From positions 1 to 36,589 of the forward strand of contig JAFSSQ010000048.1 of assembly GCA_017450965.1 (NCBI GenBank): a DNA stretch of 36,589 bases, read 5' to 3'. Below the pieces are notes generated by a model. That model saw only the letters and a program-made list of their open reading frames with translations. It was not told where the DNA came from and ran no database searches. The position numbers were made by a program, and so were the translations under genes. The stretch is from Clostridia bacterium. Lineage in GTDB: Bacteria; Bacillota; Clostridia; Oscillospirales; CAG-272. Positions 1 to 8,800 of the stretch are shown here, piece after piece. Position 1 is the first letter of the stretch; each line of letters starts with the position of its first letter.

Positions 1-41
1 GGGGGGCCCCCCGCCATATCTGCCCCTTCGCGCGCTTTTCC

Positions 42-70
42 TTGCTTTTTTCTTTCCGCTGTGATAAAAT
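42..70 (+). promoter_or_regulatory. Candidate promoter for the ABC exporter operon
   Basis: TTGCTT at 42-47 and TAAAAT at 65-70 are 17 bases apart, and TGA directly before the -10 gives an extended -10 (TGnTAAAAT). The -35 is only a partial match, so the extended -10 carries most of the evidence. Transcription would start near 77, leaving a leader of about 40 bases before the ATG at 117. Confidence 0.55.
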
Positions 71-116
71 GAAGAAAAACCCCGCAATACGCTCTCCCGT
101 GCAAGTGAGGTGTGAA

Positions 117-1022
117 ATGGTACTGGAACTGAAAAACGTCGAAAAGTCCTTCGGCGAAAAAAAGGTCCTCTCGGGCGTTTCCTTCCGGGCGGAGGGAGGC
201 AGGGCTTTTGGCCTGCTCGGCCGCAACGGCGCCGGCAAAACGACCTCCATCCGGATCCTGATGGGCGTTTTTCCCGCCGACGGGGGCGAGATATGGCTCG
301 ACGGCGCGCCCCTCGACCGGAACGCGGTCCGCTTCGGTTATCTGCCGGAGGAGCGGGGCCTTTATCCGAAAAAGGAGATCCTCGATCAGCTTGTCTATTT
401 TGCCGAGCTGAAGGGGATGGACCGCGCCCCGGCCGTCCGCGCGGTCGATCGGTGGCTCGAGCGGCTCGGGATGGCGGAATACCGGACAAAACGCCTTGAC
501 ACCCTTTCCAAAGGAAATCAGCAGAAGATCCAGCTCATTACGGCTCTCGCGCACGACCCGGATATCATCGTCCTCGACGAACCCTTTTCCGGACTTGACC
601 CGGTCAACGCCATGCTCCTCAAGGACGTGGTCCGGGAGGAGATCGCCCGCGGGAAGATCGTCCTCTTTTCCAGCCATCAGATGAACTACGTGGAGGAGTT
701 CTGCGACAGCATCGCGATCCTCGGGGACGGCAGGATCCTCCTCTCCGGCGATCTCGCCGAGATCAAGCGCGCGCACGGGCGCGACAAGCTCGCGGTCCGC
801 ACCGGGCAGTCGGAGGCGGTCCGGGCGGCGTTCGGCGCCGCCTGCAGCGAGGGAGAGCGCGGCGAGCTGTTGATCCGGCTTGCTTCTCCCGATGAAAAGC
901 AGGAAGCGATGCGCCGCCTCACGGAGCTCTGTGAGGTGGACGAGATCCGGGTCTGGGAGCCCTCGCTCAACGATATTTTTGTGGAATACGCGGACGACGC
1001 GCGCGGGGAGGAGAGAGAATGA
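117..1022 (+). CDS. ABC exporter ATP-binding subunit (NatA/YhaQ-like)
   Basis: A 301-residue ABC ATPase that would power the membrane partner encoded directly downstream. Visible motifs are Walker A GRNGAGKT (35-42), signature LSKGNQQK (130-137), Walker B IIVLDE (150-155), D-loop SGLD, and the H-loop histidine in SSHQM (187). The variant signature and the C-terminal tail of about 90 residues after the ATPase core fit the NatA/YhaQ branch of ABC-2 exporters (family knowledge). I chose the ATG at 117 because AGGTG lies just upstream and homology begins at once (MVLELKNVEKSF); an in-frame ATG at 42 would add 25 residues that overlap the promoter. The gene overlaps its permease by 4 bases (ATGA), so translation is probably coupled. 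The substrate is not evident; sodium, drugs or peptides are possible. Confidence 0.93.
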   Translation: MVLELKNVEKSFGEKKVLSGVSFRAEGGRAFGLLGRNGAGKTTSIRILMGVFPADGGEIWLDGAPLDRNAVRFGYLPEERGLYPKKEILDQLVYFAELKGMDRAPAVRAVDRWLERLGMAEYRTKRLDTLSKGNQQKIQLITALAHDPDIIVLDEPFSGLDPVNAMLLKDVVREEIARGKIVLFSSHQMNYVEEFCDSIAILGDGRILLSGDLAEIKRAHGRDKLAVRTGQSEAVRAAFGAACSEGERGELLIRLASPDEKQEAMRRLTELCEVDEIRVWEPSLNDIFVEYADDARGEERE

Positions 1023-2248
1023 AACAGTTCAAAACGATCTTTCGCTTTGAGATGAAGTACTATCTCAAAAACCGGATCTTCGTCGGCGTGACGCTCTTTC
1101 TCGTGGCGGCGATCGCGCTTGTGATGTTCTTTCCGAGGATCCGGACCGCTCTGGAGAGCGAAAAAACGCCCGGCTCTCCCGCGGACCGCCCGGTGATGCT
1201 GGTCGCCGGCGGGGAGGAAACGGCGCTTCTCCTCTTTTCCTCCGCGTTTCCCGGCTATGAGGTAAAGGCCGCCGGGGCGGATCCCGCTCTTTTGCGCGAG
1301 GAAGTCGCCGCCGGGAACGCGGAATGCGCCTTCCTCTTGACCGGTCCCGCCTCCTATACCTATTACGTCGCCAATCTTTCCCTCTACGATCAGAACGGCG
1401 TGATCGCCGACGAGCTGCTCAAAACCCTCTATCAGCAAAACGCCATGATCGGGCGCGGGATGACGCCGGAGGAAGCGGGAGAGGTCATGTCGGTACAAAT
1501 CGCGGGGACGATTGAAAACCTCGGCGCCGATCAGGCGCAGAACTTCTGGTATACCTATATCATGATCATCGGTCTTTATACGGTCATCATGATCTACGGC
1601 CAGATGGTCGCCACCAACGTGGCAAACGAAAAAAGCAACCGCGCGATGGAGCTGCTGATTACCAGCACCTCCCCCACGGGTATGATGTTCGGCAAGGTGC
1701 TGGCGTCCTGTCTCGCGGGTTTTCTGCAGCTTGCGGCCGCTTTCGGCTCCGCGATCCTCTTCTACTCTCTCAACCGCTCCTATTGGGGAGATAATCCCGT
1801 TATCGCCTCGATCTTCGGTATGCCCTCTGCGCTTTTCGGCTATCTTTTGCTCTTCTTCGTTCTGGGCTTTTTGATCTACGCTTTCCTCTACGGGGCGGTC
1901 GGCTCCACCGTTTCCCGGTTGGAGGACGTCAATACCGCCGTGATGCCGATCACGCTGCTCTTTGTCGCGGGCTTCATGGCCGTGATCCTTTCCCTTGCCT
2001 CCGGCTCGGTGGATAACACGCTGATGAAGATCTGCTCCTTTATCCCGTTCACCTCGCCTATGGCGATGTTCACGCGGATCGCGATGAGCACCGTCCCGTG
2101 GCACGAGATCCTTTCGTCGGTCCTGATCCTGATCGCGTCGGTCGGAGGGATCGGCTTCCTTGCCGCCAAGATTTACCGCGTCGGCGTTCTCCTCTACGGC
2201 AATACGCCGAAGATCGGCGCCGTTCTGCGGATGCTCCGAAAAAGTTAA
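1019..2248 (+). CDS. ABC-2 type exporter permease (NatB/YhaP-like)
   Basis: A 409-residue membrane subunit pairing with the upstream ATPase. The first membrane helix is at about residues 20-38, followed by an extracytoplasmic segment of roughly 130 residues. A cluster of further helices starts near 'FWYTYIMIIGLYTVIMIYG' (about residue 177). The segment VANEKSNRAMELLITSTSP just after that first helix of the cluster is the characteristic ABC-2 coupling region of the NatB/YhaP group. This topology, one helix plus a large outer domain and then a C-terminal bundle, is typical of the family. The ATG lies in the stop of the ATPase gene (ATGA overlap). Assignment to ABC-2 exporters is firm; substrate unknown. 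Confidence 0.9.
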   Translation: MKQFKTIFRFEMKYYLKNRIFVGVTLFLVAAIALVMFFPRIRTALESEKTPGSPADRPVMLVAGGEETALLLFSSAFPGYEVKAAGADPALLREEVAAGNAECAFLLTGPASYTYYVANLSLYDQNGVIADELLKTLYQQNAMIGRGMTPEEAGEVMSVQIAGTIENLGADQAQNFWYTYIMIIGLYTVIMIYGQMVATNVANEKSNRAMELLITSTSPTGMMFGKVLASCLAGFLQLAAAFGSAILFYSLNRSYWGDNPVIASIFGMPSALFGYLLLFFVLGFLIYAFLYGAVGSTVSRLEDVNTAVMPITLLFVAGFMAVILSLASGSVDNTLMKICSFIPFTSPMAMFTRIAMSTVPWHEILSSVLILIASVGGIGFLAAKIYRVGVLLYGNTPKIGAVLRMLRKS

Positions 2249-2265
2249 ACGGGAGGAACGGTAAG

Positions 2266-2637
2266 ATGACGTTCGGAGAAAAACTCCGCTTTTTCCGCCG
2301 CCGGGACGGTTACACCCAGGCGGAGCTCGGAGAGCTGCTCGGGATCACGCCGCGCACGCTGATCAACTACGAGAAGGGACGCTGCTGCCCCAAGCAGGCG
2401 GATCTTTATATGCGGATGGCGGATCTCTTTGACGTGAAAATGCAGGATCTGATCGGGGACGGGACTTTCGTCAGCCGTCCGCCCTCCGGCGACGGGAAAA
2501 CCCCCGCGAAGGAAGCCCGCTCCCTCGTTTTGCGCCTGAACGCCCTCTTCTCCGGCGGCGTTCTCTCCGAGGAGGAGCGCGACCGGGTGATGTACGCCGT
2601 CAGTGAAATGTACTGGAGGTCGAAAAACGTCAGATGA
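2266..2637 (+). CDS. XRE-family helix-turn-helix regulator
   Basis: A 123-residue protein with an N-terminal Cro/C1-type helix-turn-helix at about residues 3-62 (EKLRFFRRRDGYTQAELGE, then ITPRTLINYEKG as the recognition-helix region) and a C-terminal part of about 55 residues with no recognised domain. GGGAGG at 2251-2256 sits 9 bases before the ATG at 2266, which fixes this start; a longer in-frame reading would run back into the permease gene. The gene follows the permease by 17 bases and overlaps maf by 4, so it is probably the third gene of the same operon and may control the exporter (inference from position only). Confidence 0.88.
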   Translation: MTFGEKLRFFRRRDGYTQAELGELLGITPRTLINYEKGRCCPKQADLYMRMADLFDVKMQDLIGDGTFVSRPPSGDGKTPAKEARSLVLRLNALFSGGVLSEEERDRVMYAVSEMYWRSKNVR

Positions 2638-3269
2638 AACGCCGTATCTTTCTCGCGTCCGCGTCTCCCCGCCGCAGGGAGCTGCTCGGGATGCTCTTTT
2701 CCGATTTTGAGATCCTCCGCCCCGAGGCAGACGAAACCAGCGGCGAGCGCGATCCCGCCGCGCTCGTGACCGAGCTCTCCCTCCGCAAGGCGCGCGCGGG
2801 AAGGGAGATCCTTGTGCGGGAGGGGAGGGAAGCGGACTCCCTGATCATCGCCGCCGATACCGTGGTTTTCTGCGCCGGTCAGATCCTCGGCAAACCGCAA
2901 AACGCCGCGGACGCGGAGCGGATGCTCCGGCTCCTCTCCGGCAGACGGCACGAGGTCTATACCGGGCTGACCGTTCTCTCGGGCGGCCGGGAGGTCTCGG
3001 CGTGCGAGGAGAGCGGGGTGCTGTTTTCCCCGATGGAGGAGGCGGAGATCGCCGCCTATGCCCGCTGCGGCGAGCCGGACGACAAGGCGGGCGCCTACGC
3101 CGTGCAGGGGAAGGGAGCCGCCTTTGTCCGCGGGATCGAGGGCTCCTATCATAACGTGATGGGGCTGCCGGTCGAGCGGCTCTACCGGATCCTCAAAACC
3201 TCGTTCGCTTTTTCGCCGGAAGAGCTGATCGCCCCGGAAAAGGGTGGTTTTTCGGAGAAGAAAGTTTGA
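2634..3269 (+). CDS. maf: Maf-like nucleoside triphosphate pyrophosphatase
   Basis: A 211-residue Maf/YhdE-type house-cleaning enzyme, which in this family hydrolyses non-canonical or selected nucleotides such as dTTP/UTP to monophosphates and is linked to septum control. Diagnostic motifs are the N-terminal LASASPRRRELL (7-18), the catalytic-site region IIAADTVV with Asp75, LGKP (85-88), SGRRHEVYTG (102-111) and the C-terminal EGSYHNVMGLPVERLY. Length is normal apart from a tail of about 15 residues. The start overlaps the stop of the regulator gene (ATGA), so the gene is probably co-transcribed with the exporter. No terminator is visible between its stop and the next promoter at 3278. Confidence 0.95.
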   Translation: MKRRIFLASASPRRRELLGMLFSDFEILRPEADETSGERDPAALVTELSLRKARAGREILVREGREADSLIIAADTVVFCAGQILGKPQNAADAERMLRLLSGRRHEVYTGLTVLSGGREVSACEESGVLFSPMEEAEIAAYARCGEPDDKAGAYAVQGKGAAFVRGIEGSYHNVMGLPVERLYRILKTSFAFSPEELIAPEKGGFSEKKV

Positions 3270-3277
3270 AAAAGTTA

Positions 3278-3306
3278 TTTACATTACAACAAATTTCTTA
3301 TATAAT
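3278..3306 (+). promoter_or_regulatory. Strong sigma-A promoter of the AraC-type gene
   Basis: TTTACA at 3278-3283 and a perfect TATAAT at 3301-3306 are separated by exactly 17 bases in an AT-rich stretch immediately after maf. Transcription would start near 3313, about 33 bases before the ATG at 3346. Confidence 0.85.
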
Positions 3307-3345
3307 CTATGTTGCGGTCAAAAAAGTGTAAAAACGGGGCGTAAC

Positions 3346-4191
3346 ATGATAAGCAGAGGTTTTGAAAAACTCTTTTTCGTTTCGGCGGATAAGTTCGACC
3401 CCTCCAAGTCCTTTGACGTGGAGATGGCGGGCGTGACGAACCCGAGCGAAAACTATCGGATCGAACGCAACCGGACCCGGATGAACCTCAATAACGTTTC
3501 CGTCTTTGAGTACGTGATCAGCGGAAAGGGTTATATCGAGTGCGAGGGACAGACCTATTCCGTCCGGGCGGGGGATTTCTATTATCTGGATCACCGCCAT
3601 TCGCACAAATACTGGGCGGACCCGGACGACCCGTACAGCAAGATCTGGATCAACGTCCGCGGCAGACTGCCGGCCGCGATCCTCGCGGCCTATTATTTCA
3701 CCGATCCCGTCATCATCGAGCACGTGGACGTGTACGATACCTTCGTCGCGATGGGAGACGCGCTTTCCCGCCTGAACGACGGCAATCACGACGAGGTGTT
3801 CGACGAGGTGGCGGTCCTGCTTACCTCCATCGTCGTAAAGATCGGCACCATCCGCCAGAAGCGGCGCGTTTCCTCCGGGCTTGCCTTCCAGATCAAGCGG
3901 ATGATCGACGAAACGCCCGATTTCAACATCACCCTCAGCGAGATCGAGAAAAAATTCTTCCTATCTAAATCTTATATCATCCATCTCTTTTCCGACGAGT
4001 TCAACATTACCCCCAAGCAGTACATCCTCCAGAAGAAAACCGACACAGCCAAAGTCCTTCTGCGCGATAACCGCTGCGAGCTTTGCGAGATCGCGGAGAT
4101 CCTGCGCTTTTCCAGCGTGCAGCATTTTTCCGCCACCTTCAAGCGCTATACCGGCATCACGCCGGACGCGTACCGCCGCAGCTGCTTTTGA
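3346..4191 (+). CDS. AraC-family transcriptional regulator with cupin sensor domain
   Basis: A 281-residue regulator. The N-terminal half holds an AraC-type cupin (about 25-115, with YVISGKGYIECEGQTYSVRAGDFYYLDHRHSHKY). The C-terminal 100 residues carry the double helix-turn-helix: first motif LSEIEKKFFLSKSYIIHLF, second CEIAEILRFSSVQHFSATFKRYTGITP, which matches the family signature. I start it at 3346, downstream of the consensus promoter at 3278-3306; an earlier in-frame start would place the promoter inside the gene. Regulators of this kind usually sense sugars and activate uptake or hydrolase genes (family knowledge). No dedicated target is adjacent; the next gene encodes a cell-wall enzyme 23 bases away and may share the transcript. 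Confidence 0.92.
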   Translation: MISRGFEKLFFVSADKFDPSKSFDVEMAGVTNPSENYRIERNRTRMNLNNVSVFEYVISGKGYIECEGQTYSVRAGDFYYLDHRHSHKYWADPDDPYSKIWINVRGRLPAAILAAYYFTDPVIIEHVDVYDTFVAMGDALSRLNDGNHDEVFDEVAVLLTSIVVKIGTIRQKRRVSSGLAFQIKRMIDETPDFNITLSEIEKKFFLSKSYIIHLFSDEFNITPKQYILQKKTDTAKVLLRDNRCELCEIAEILRFSSVQHFSATFKRYTGITPDAYRRSCF

Positions 4192-4214
4192 CACCGGGGA
4201 CCGAAAGGAGCGTC

Positions 4215-5345
4215 ATGCAGATCAAAGAAAAAGAAAAAGAGCTTGACCGCCGCCGCAAAGCCTCGGCGCAGCGCGGCAGATCGCTCTTGAACGCAAACGC
4301 CCGTGAGGAGGGGAAACAGAGTACCCTTTTGCGCCTCTTGCTGTTCAACGCGCTGTGCGTTGCGCTGCTCTGCGGACTTGTTTTTGCCGTTTCCTCGTTT
4401 GCGAAAAGGGCGGAAAAGCCAGCCGTGACCGAGCCCGCCGTCCCCGTAACGGAAGACGCGGCGGAGAGCGCGCCGGCCTCTGCGGCCGATACGACCGCCG
4501 CCCGGCAGGAACCGCCGGAGACGGAAGCGCCGGAGCGCTACAAAACGGTCCTTTACCGGAATGCGAACACGGCGTCTCCCGGCGACGCCGTTTCCTCCGG
4601 GTACTGTGTCCTCGCCGACGTCTCGACCGGCAGGATCCTCGCCGCGAAGAACTCTTCGGCCCGTCTTTATCCCGCGTCCATGACCAAGGTGATGACCATT
4701 CTGACCGCGTCTTCGCTGATCGGGGAGGAAAAGCTGAGAAGCGAGAGCTACCGCATGACCTCCGCGATCATCGACCCCCTGGTGCGGGAAAACGCCACCC
4801 GCGCCGGCTTTTTGCCGGGGGAGGAAGTCTTCCTGATGGATTATATGTACGGCGCGATCCTGCCGAGCGGGGCGGACGCGACCGTCGCCCTCGCCATGTA
4901 CGCCGCCGGCAGCGAGGCCGCCTTTGCCGAAAAGATGAACGAAAAGGCAAGAGAACTCGGTCTGACCGGCTCTCATTTCACCAATTCCACCGGCCTGCAC
5001 GACGACGATCACTATACGACGGCGGAGGATATGGCGGTCATCATGGCGGCGGCCCTTTCCGATCCCGTCTGCCGCGAGGTCCTTTCCACCTATACCTACG
5101 TGACGCACACGAAGGAGCCGATCGAGCTGACCAGCTCCGCGCTCGCCCGGATGTCGCTGCATAAAGCGAAGTACGTGACCGTTTTTGCGGGGAAGACCGG
5201 ATTTACCACCGAGGCAAAGCAATGCCTTGTCACGGCGGCGGCCGATCTGAACGGAAAGGTCTACGTTACCGTCTGCGCGTTAGCGGAGGACAAGCAGAGC
5301 GTCCTCGAGGATACCCGTCTGCTTTACGATAGGTACGCCGGATAA
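4215..5345 (+). CDS. D-alanyl-D-alanine carboxypeptidase, membrane anchored (S11, DacF-like)
   Basis: A 376-residue penicillin-binding-type DD-carboxypeptidase that trims the terminal D-Ala of peptidoglycan stem peptides outside the membrane. After a charged cytoplasmic segment of about 37 residues comes one membrane helix (about 38-61), a Glu/Thr/Pro/Ala-rich linker (about 66-110) and the S11 domain. Active-site motifs are SMTK with nucleophile Ser155 and Lys158, SGA at 218-220 in place of the common SGN, and KTG at 327-329. The C-terminal anchoring domain of PBP5 is absent, so the N-terminal helix must hold the protein. Start 4215 is supported by GAAAGGAG at 4203-4210. A strong terminator follows at 5353. 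Confidence 0.92.
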   Translation: MQIKEKEKELDRRRKASAQRGRSLLNANAREEGKQSTLLRLLLFNALCVALLCGLVFAVSSFAKRAEKPAVTEPAVPVTEDAAESAPASAADTTAARQEPPETEAPERYKTVLYRNANTASPGDAVSSGYCVLADVSTGRILAAKNSSARLYPASMTKVMTILTASSLIGEEKLRSESYRMTSAIIDPLVRENATRAGFLPGEEVFLMDYMYGAILPSGADATVALAMYAAGSEAAFAEKMNEKARELGLTGSHFTNSTGLHDDDHYTTAEDMAVIMAAALSDPVCREVLSTYTYVTHTKEPIELTSSALARMSLHKAKYVTVFAGKTGFTTEAKQCLVTAAADLNGKVYVTVCALAEDKQSVLEDTRLLYDRYAG

Positions 5346-5352
5346 GACCGGC

Positions 5353-5398
5353 CCGGGCAAAGCGCCTCCCGATCGGGGAACGCTTTGCCCGGTTTTTT
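5353..5398 (+). terminator. Intrinsic terminator after the carboxypeptidase gene
   Basis: A perfect 12-base stem (CCGGGCAAAGCG at 5353-5364 with CGCTTTGCCCGG at 5381-5392) is followed directly by six T at 5393-5398. It lies 7 bases after the stop codon. Confidence 0.92.
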
Positions 5399-5580
5399 CT
5401 CCGAGAAAAAACAGCAACTTGCACAACGCGTCAAAAAAGTTATATAAACTTTGTTAAAATTGACGAAACTGGATTTTCCCTTCGGCCGCCTCCGCCGCCG
5501 CCCGGCGGGAGGGGCGGTCGGCGGGGCGTGTTTTCTGCTGAAAAAACGGGAAAAACGGCGGAAAAAATTGTGCGCCGCCC

Positions 5581-5612
5581 TTGACTTTCTTTTATTGGTA
5601 TGATAATATAAT
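5581..5612 (+). promoter_or_regulatory. Candidate promoter of the seven-gene ABC operon
   Basis: TTGACT at 5581-5586 is followed after 17 bases by TAATAT at 5604-5609, preceded by TGA (extended -10). An overlapping TATAAT at 5607-5612 has a less favourable spacing of 20. Transcription would start near 5616-5620, giving a leader of about 220 bases. Confidence 0.6.
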
Positions 5613-5628
5613 AAAGACAAAAGACAAA

Positions 5629-5767
5629 ACGGCAGGATCGCCGTCCATTTATAACAGCGATGCCGGAACATCCGTGCGCAGTCCGGGCGCACTACCGCAC
5701 GAGCGGCGGGGATCGGCATGGTTCGGAGAAATGATCGTTTCTTCGCCGGGCGCTTTTTTTATGCGCC
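5629..5767 (+). ncRNA. Candidate structured leader RNA of unknown class
   Basis: Downstream of the candidate promoter, several perfect stems can be read: ACGGC/GCCGT (5629-5633 with 5640-5644); a three-way-junction-like set with outer stem ATGCCG/CGGCAT (5660-5665 with 5714-5719) enclosing GTGCGC/GCGCAC (5674-5679 with 5687-5692) and CCGC-ACGA-GCGG (5695-5706); an 8-pair stem 5724-5731 with 5738-5745 containing one G-U; and GGCGC/GCGCC (5749-5753 with 5763-5767) around a T-rich loop. I could not match it to a known riboswitch; a single ACGA loop is not enough for guanidine-II. GC-rich DNA makes short stems by chance, so this remains a hypothesis. Confidence 0.3.
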
Positions 5768-5839
5768 GGGAAGAGGAACGGTCATCTTTCGTTATATCGG
5801 TCTTTCTGTCTGTTCCAAGGTAGTATTGGGAGGAAATTT

Positions 5840-8800
5840 ATGAGATCATCCTGTTCCAAGCGGATGCTCGCGGGCTTCCTTGCCGTGCTGATGCTCTTCG
5901 GGTGCTCTTCCGTCTTCGCGTACGCCGCGGAGGGGGAAAGCAGCTCTTCCGGCCGTACCATCGCCGAACTGAAAGAGCTTCTCAACACGGCCAGCTACAA
6001 CGAGTATCTTGAAAAGCACAAAGACGTTCCCCTTGCCTCGAAGACCGTTTCGATCGACGTTGCCGACTACGATAAGGACGGCACGACCGCGGCGGTGGAG
6101 GTCGTGAAGGATTACGAGGGCCGCAGCGGCTCCTCCGTCTTCTTTCCCGATTCCGGAGCGATTTCGTGGAAGGTAACGATCCCCGAGACCGCCATGTACG
6201 GCGTGGAGATCGACTATTATCCGGTGGCGGAGTTCCGGTCCGCGACCGGCAAGACCTATGAAGGAAAGTCCGCTTCCATCGAGCGGATGCTCCTCGTGGA
6301 CGGGAAGGCGCTTTACAGCGAAGTGCGCACCCTCTCGCTGACCAAGGTCTGGGCCAATACCTATTATGAAGGGACGGACGGCGCCAAGGTCTACGTCCCG
6401 GGCGAGAGCGAGGGAGAACCGACGTTCCGCCAGGACATCAACGGCAACGATATCCGCCCGGCCGCCTATCAGACGCCCGAGTGGAAGACCGTCGTCGTCT
6501 CCGACAGCACCGGATACTATTCCGGCGGACTTCTCATCTGTCTCGAGAAGGGAGAGGTTACGATCTCTCTCGAGGCGGTCCGTGAGCCGATGATCCTCGG
6601 TGGGCTCCGTCTGGTCCCGCTGGAAGAAGAGAAAACGATGGAAGAGTACGTTGCCTCGGTTACGGGCAGCGGCTCCTCCGAGGGCGCCGCCGCCGTCAAG
6701 ATTCAGGCGGAAAAGCCGGTCCGTTTCTCCGACGACGCGATCTATCCGATCAACGACCGCACCTCCGCGATCACCGAGCCGCAGGTCGCCGACGCGCAGC
6801 TTCTCAATATGCTCGGCGGCAAGGCGACGTACAAGACCGCGGGCCAGTGGGTCTCCTACGAGTTTGAAGTGGAAAAGACCGGCTGGTACAACATCGCCGC
6901 CCGCTACAAACAAAACGAGAATACCGGTATGTTCTCCTCCCGTATCGTCAAGCTCGACGGAGAGGTCCTTTACGGCGAGTGCTACAACGCCCGCTTCGAC
7001 TATACGAAGGACTGGGAGGTCATCCCGCTCGGCGACGGCGAAACGGTCTTCCGTTTCTGGTTTGAGGCGGGACACACCTACACGCTGGAGCTGGAGGTCG
7101 GCCTCGGCGAGATGGACGACATCGTCCGCGAGGTGGAGGAATCCCTGCGCACCATCAACGCCGGCTATCTCGAGATCATCAAGCTGACCGGCGCAAAACC
7201 GGATAAGTACCGCACCTACAACTTCGGCCGCGTGATGCCGCAGGTGCTGGTCAACTTTATCAAAGAGGCGCGCCGCCTCGACCGCATCTCCGCCTATCTG
7301 GAGGAGCTCAGCGGAACCAAGAACACCACGCTCGGTAAGATTTCCTATCTTCTTAATGAAATGGGCACCGACGAGAGCACGATCGCGCCGAGCCTGGAGA
7401 CCCTGAAGTCCTATATCGGTACGCTCGGCACCTGGCTCAACAACTGCCGCGCTCAGCCGCTGATGCTGGACTATCTGCTCGTTACGCCGGAAACGGAAAA
7501 GCTTCCGCGCGCCAACGTCAATTTCTTCCAGGCGATCTGGTACGAGCTTAAGCTGTTCGTCTCCAGTTTCTTCGTGGACTACTCGAACATGGGCAGCACC
7601 ACCGAGAGAACGGAAGACGCCGTTGAGGTCTGGATGACCTACGGCCGCGACCAGCAGCTCGTGACCCGCGCGATGGTGGACAGTATGTTCACGCCCGAGA
7701 CCGGCATCGCCGTCGATGTCAAGCTCGTTTCCGCCGGCACGCTGCTTCCGTCCGTTCTTTCCAATCAGGGACCGGACTGCTTCCTCGGACTTTCCTCGGA
7801 TAACGTGATCAACTTCGCGATCCGTTCCGCGATCCTTCCTCTCGATCAGCGGAGCGGCTTTGAAGAGATCATGACGGAGTTTACCGAATCCGCCCGCATC
7901 CCGCTGACGCTTTACAATCACCACATGGACACCGGCGTGACCGACGTCAGCGTCTACGGTCTGCCCGAGACGATGATCTTCTCGATGATGTTCTACCGCA
8001 AGGACATTCTCGCGGACCTCGGCATCGAGCTCCCGGAGACCTGGGACGACCTGATCGCCGCGATGACCGTCCTCAGCGCGAACAATCTGGAGATCGGTCT
8101 GCACCGCAGCTACGACCGCTTCCTCTATCAGATGGGCGGCAACCGCTACGCCGACTGGGGAATGCGCGCCGGTATCGATTCCAACGTCGGACTGGAAGCG
8201 TTCCAGTATTACTGCCGCTTCTTCACCGACTACTCCTTCCCCGTGACCTTTGACGGCGCCAACCGTTTCCGCACCGGGGAAATGCCGATCGTGATCTCGC
8301 CTTACGCCGCGATGTATAACACGCTGACCGTTTACGCGACCGAGATCCAGGGGCTCTGGGACTTCACCGTCCTGCCCGGATACGTCAAAGAAGACGGCAG
8401 CATCAACAACGTGGCGCTCGGTTCCGTTGCCGCCGTCGTCATGCTGCGCGGATGCGAACACGAAGACAACACCTGGGAGTTCATGAAGTGGTACGTCGGG
8501 CACGACGCGCAGGCGCAGTACTGCAATCAGCTCATTACCACGATCGGTCCCGCCGCCAAGCACTCCACCGCAAACCGGGAAGCGCTTGCCGACATGGCGT
8601 GGACCTCCGACGAGCTCTCGGTCATTCTCAGCCAGTTCGACAACATCGCCTCCGTGGAGGAGCATCCCGGCAGCTACATCTTCAACCGGTATATCAACTT
8701 CGCTTTCCTCGCCGCCTACAAGCACGGCAAAGATCCCGTTGAGGAGCTGCGTTCCTACGTTCCGACGATCAACAAGGAGATCACGAGGAAACGGCAGGAG

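Larger units (their letters stand above)
5399..5839. other. Non-coding region upstream of the large ABC operon
   Basis: About 440 bases lie between the terminator and the binding-protein gene. Open frames here are short, unlike any family I know, and run across the promoter and hairpins, so I call no gene. The first part (5400-5580) is AT-rich, then GC-rich around 5480-5530, with nothing recognisable. The second part holds the candidate promoter (5581-5612) and the predicted hairpin cluster (5629-5767), listed separately. Immediately before the ATG at 5840, GGGAGGAAAT is a good ribosome-binding site. Confidence 0.6.

Noticed and set aside
1..12. GGGGGGCCCCCC palindrome at the left edge
   Set aside because: It could be part of a terminator or an assembly-end artefact; the upstream context is missing, so nothing can be concluded.
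5695..5706. Guanidine-II (mini-ykkC) riboswitch
   Set aside because: One hairpin has an ACGA loop, but the class needs two such hairpins and the second is absent; the downstream genes are not guanidine-related.
5581..5823. An 80-codon open frame in the leader region
   Set aside because: It begins at the candidate -35 box, crosses the -10 and hairpins, and looks like no protein family.
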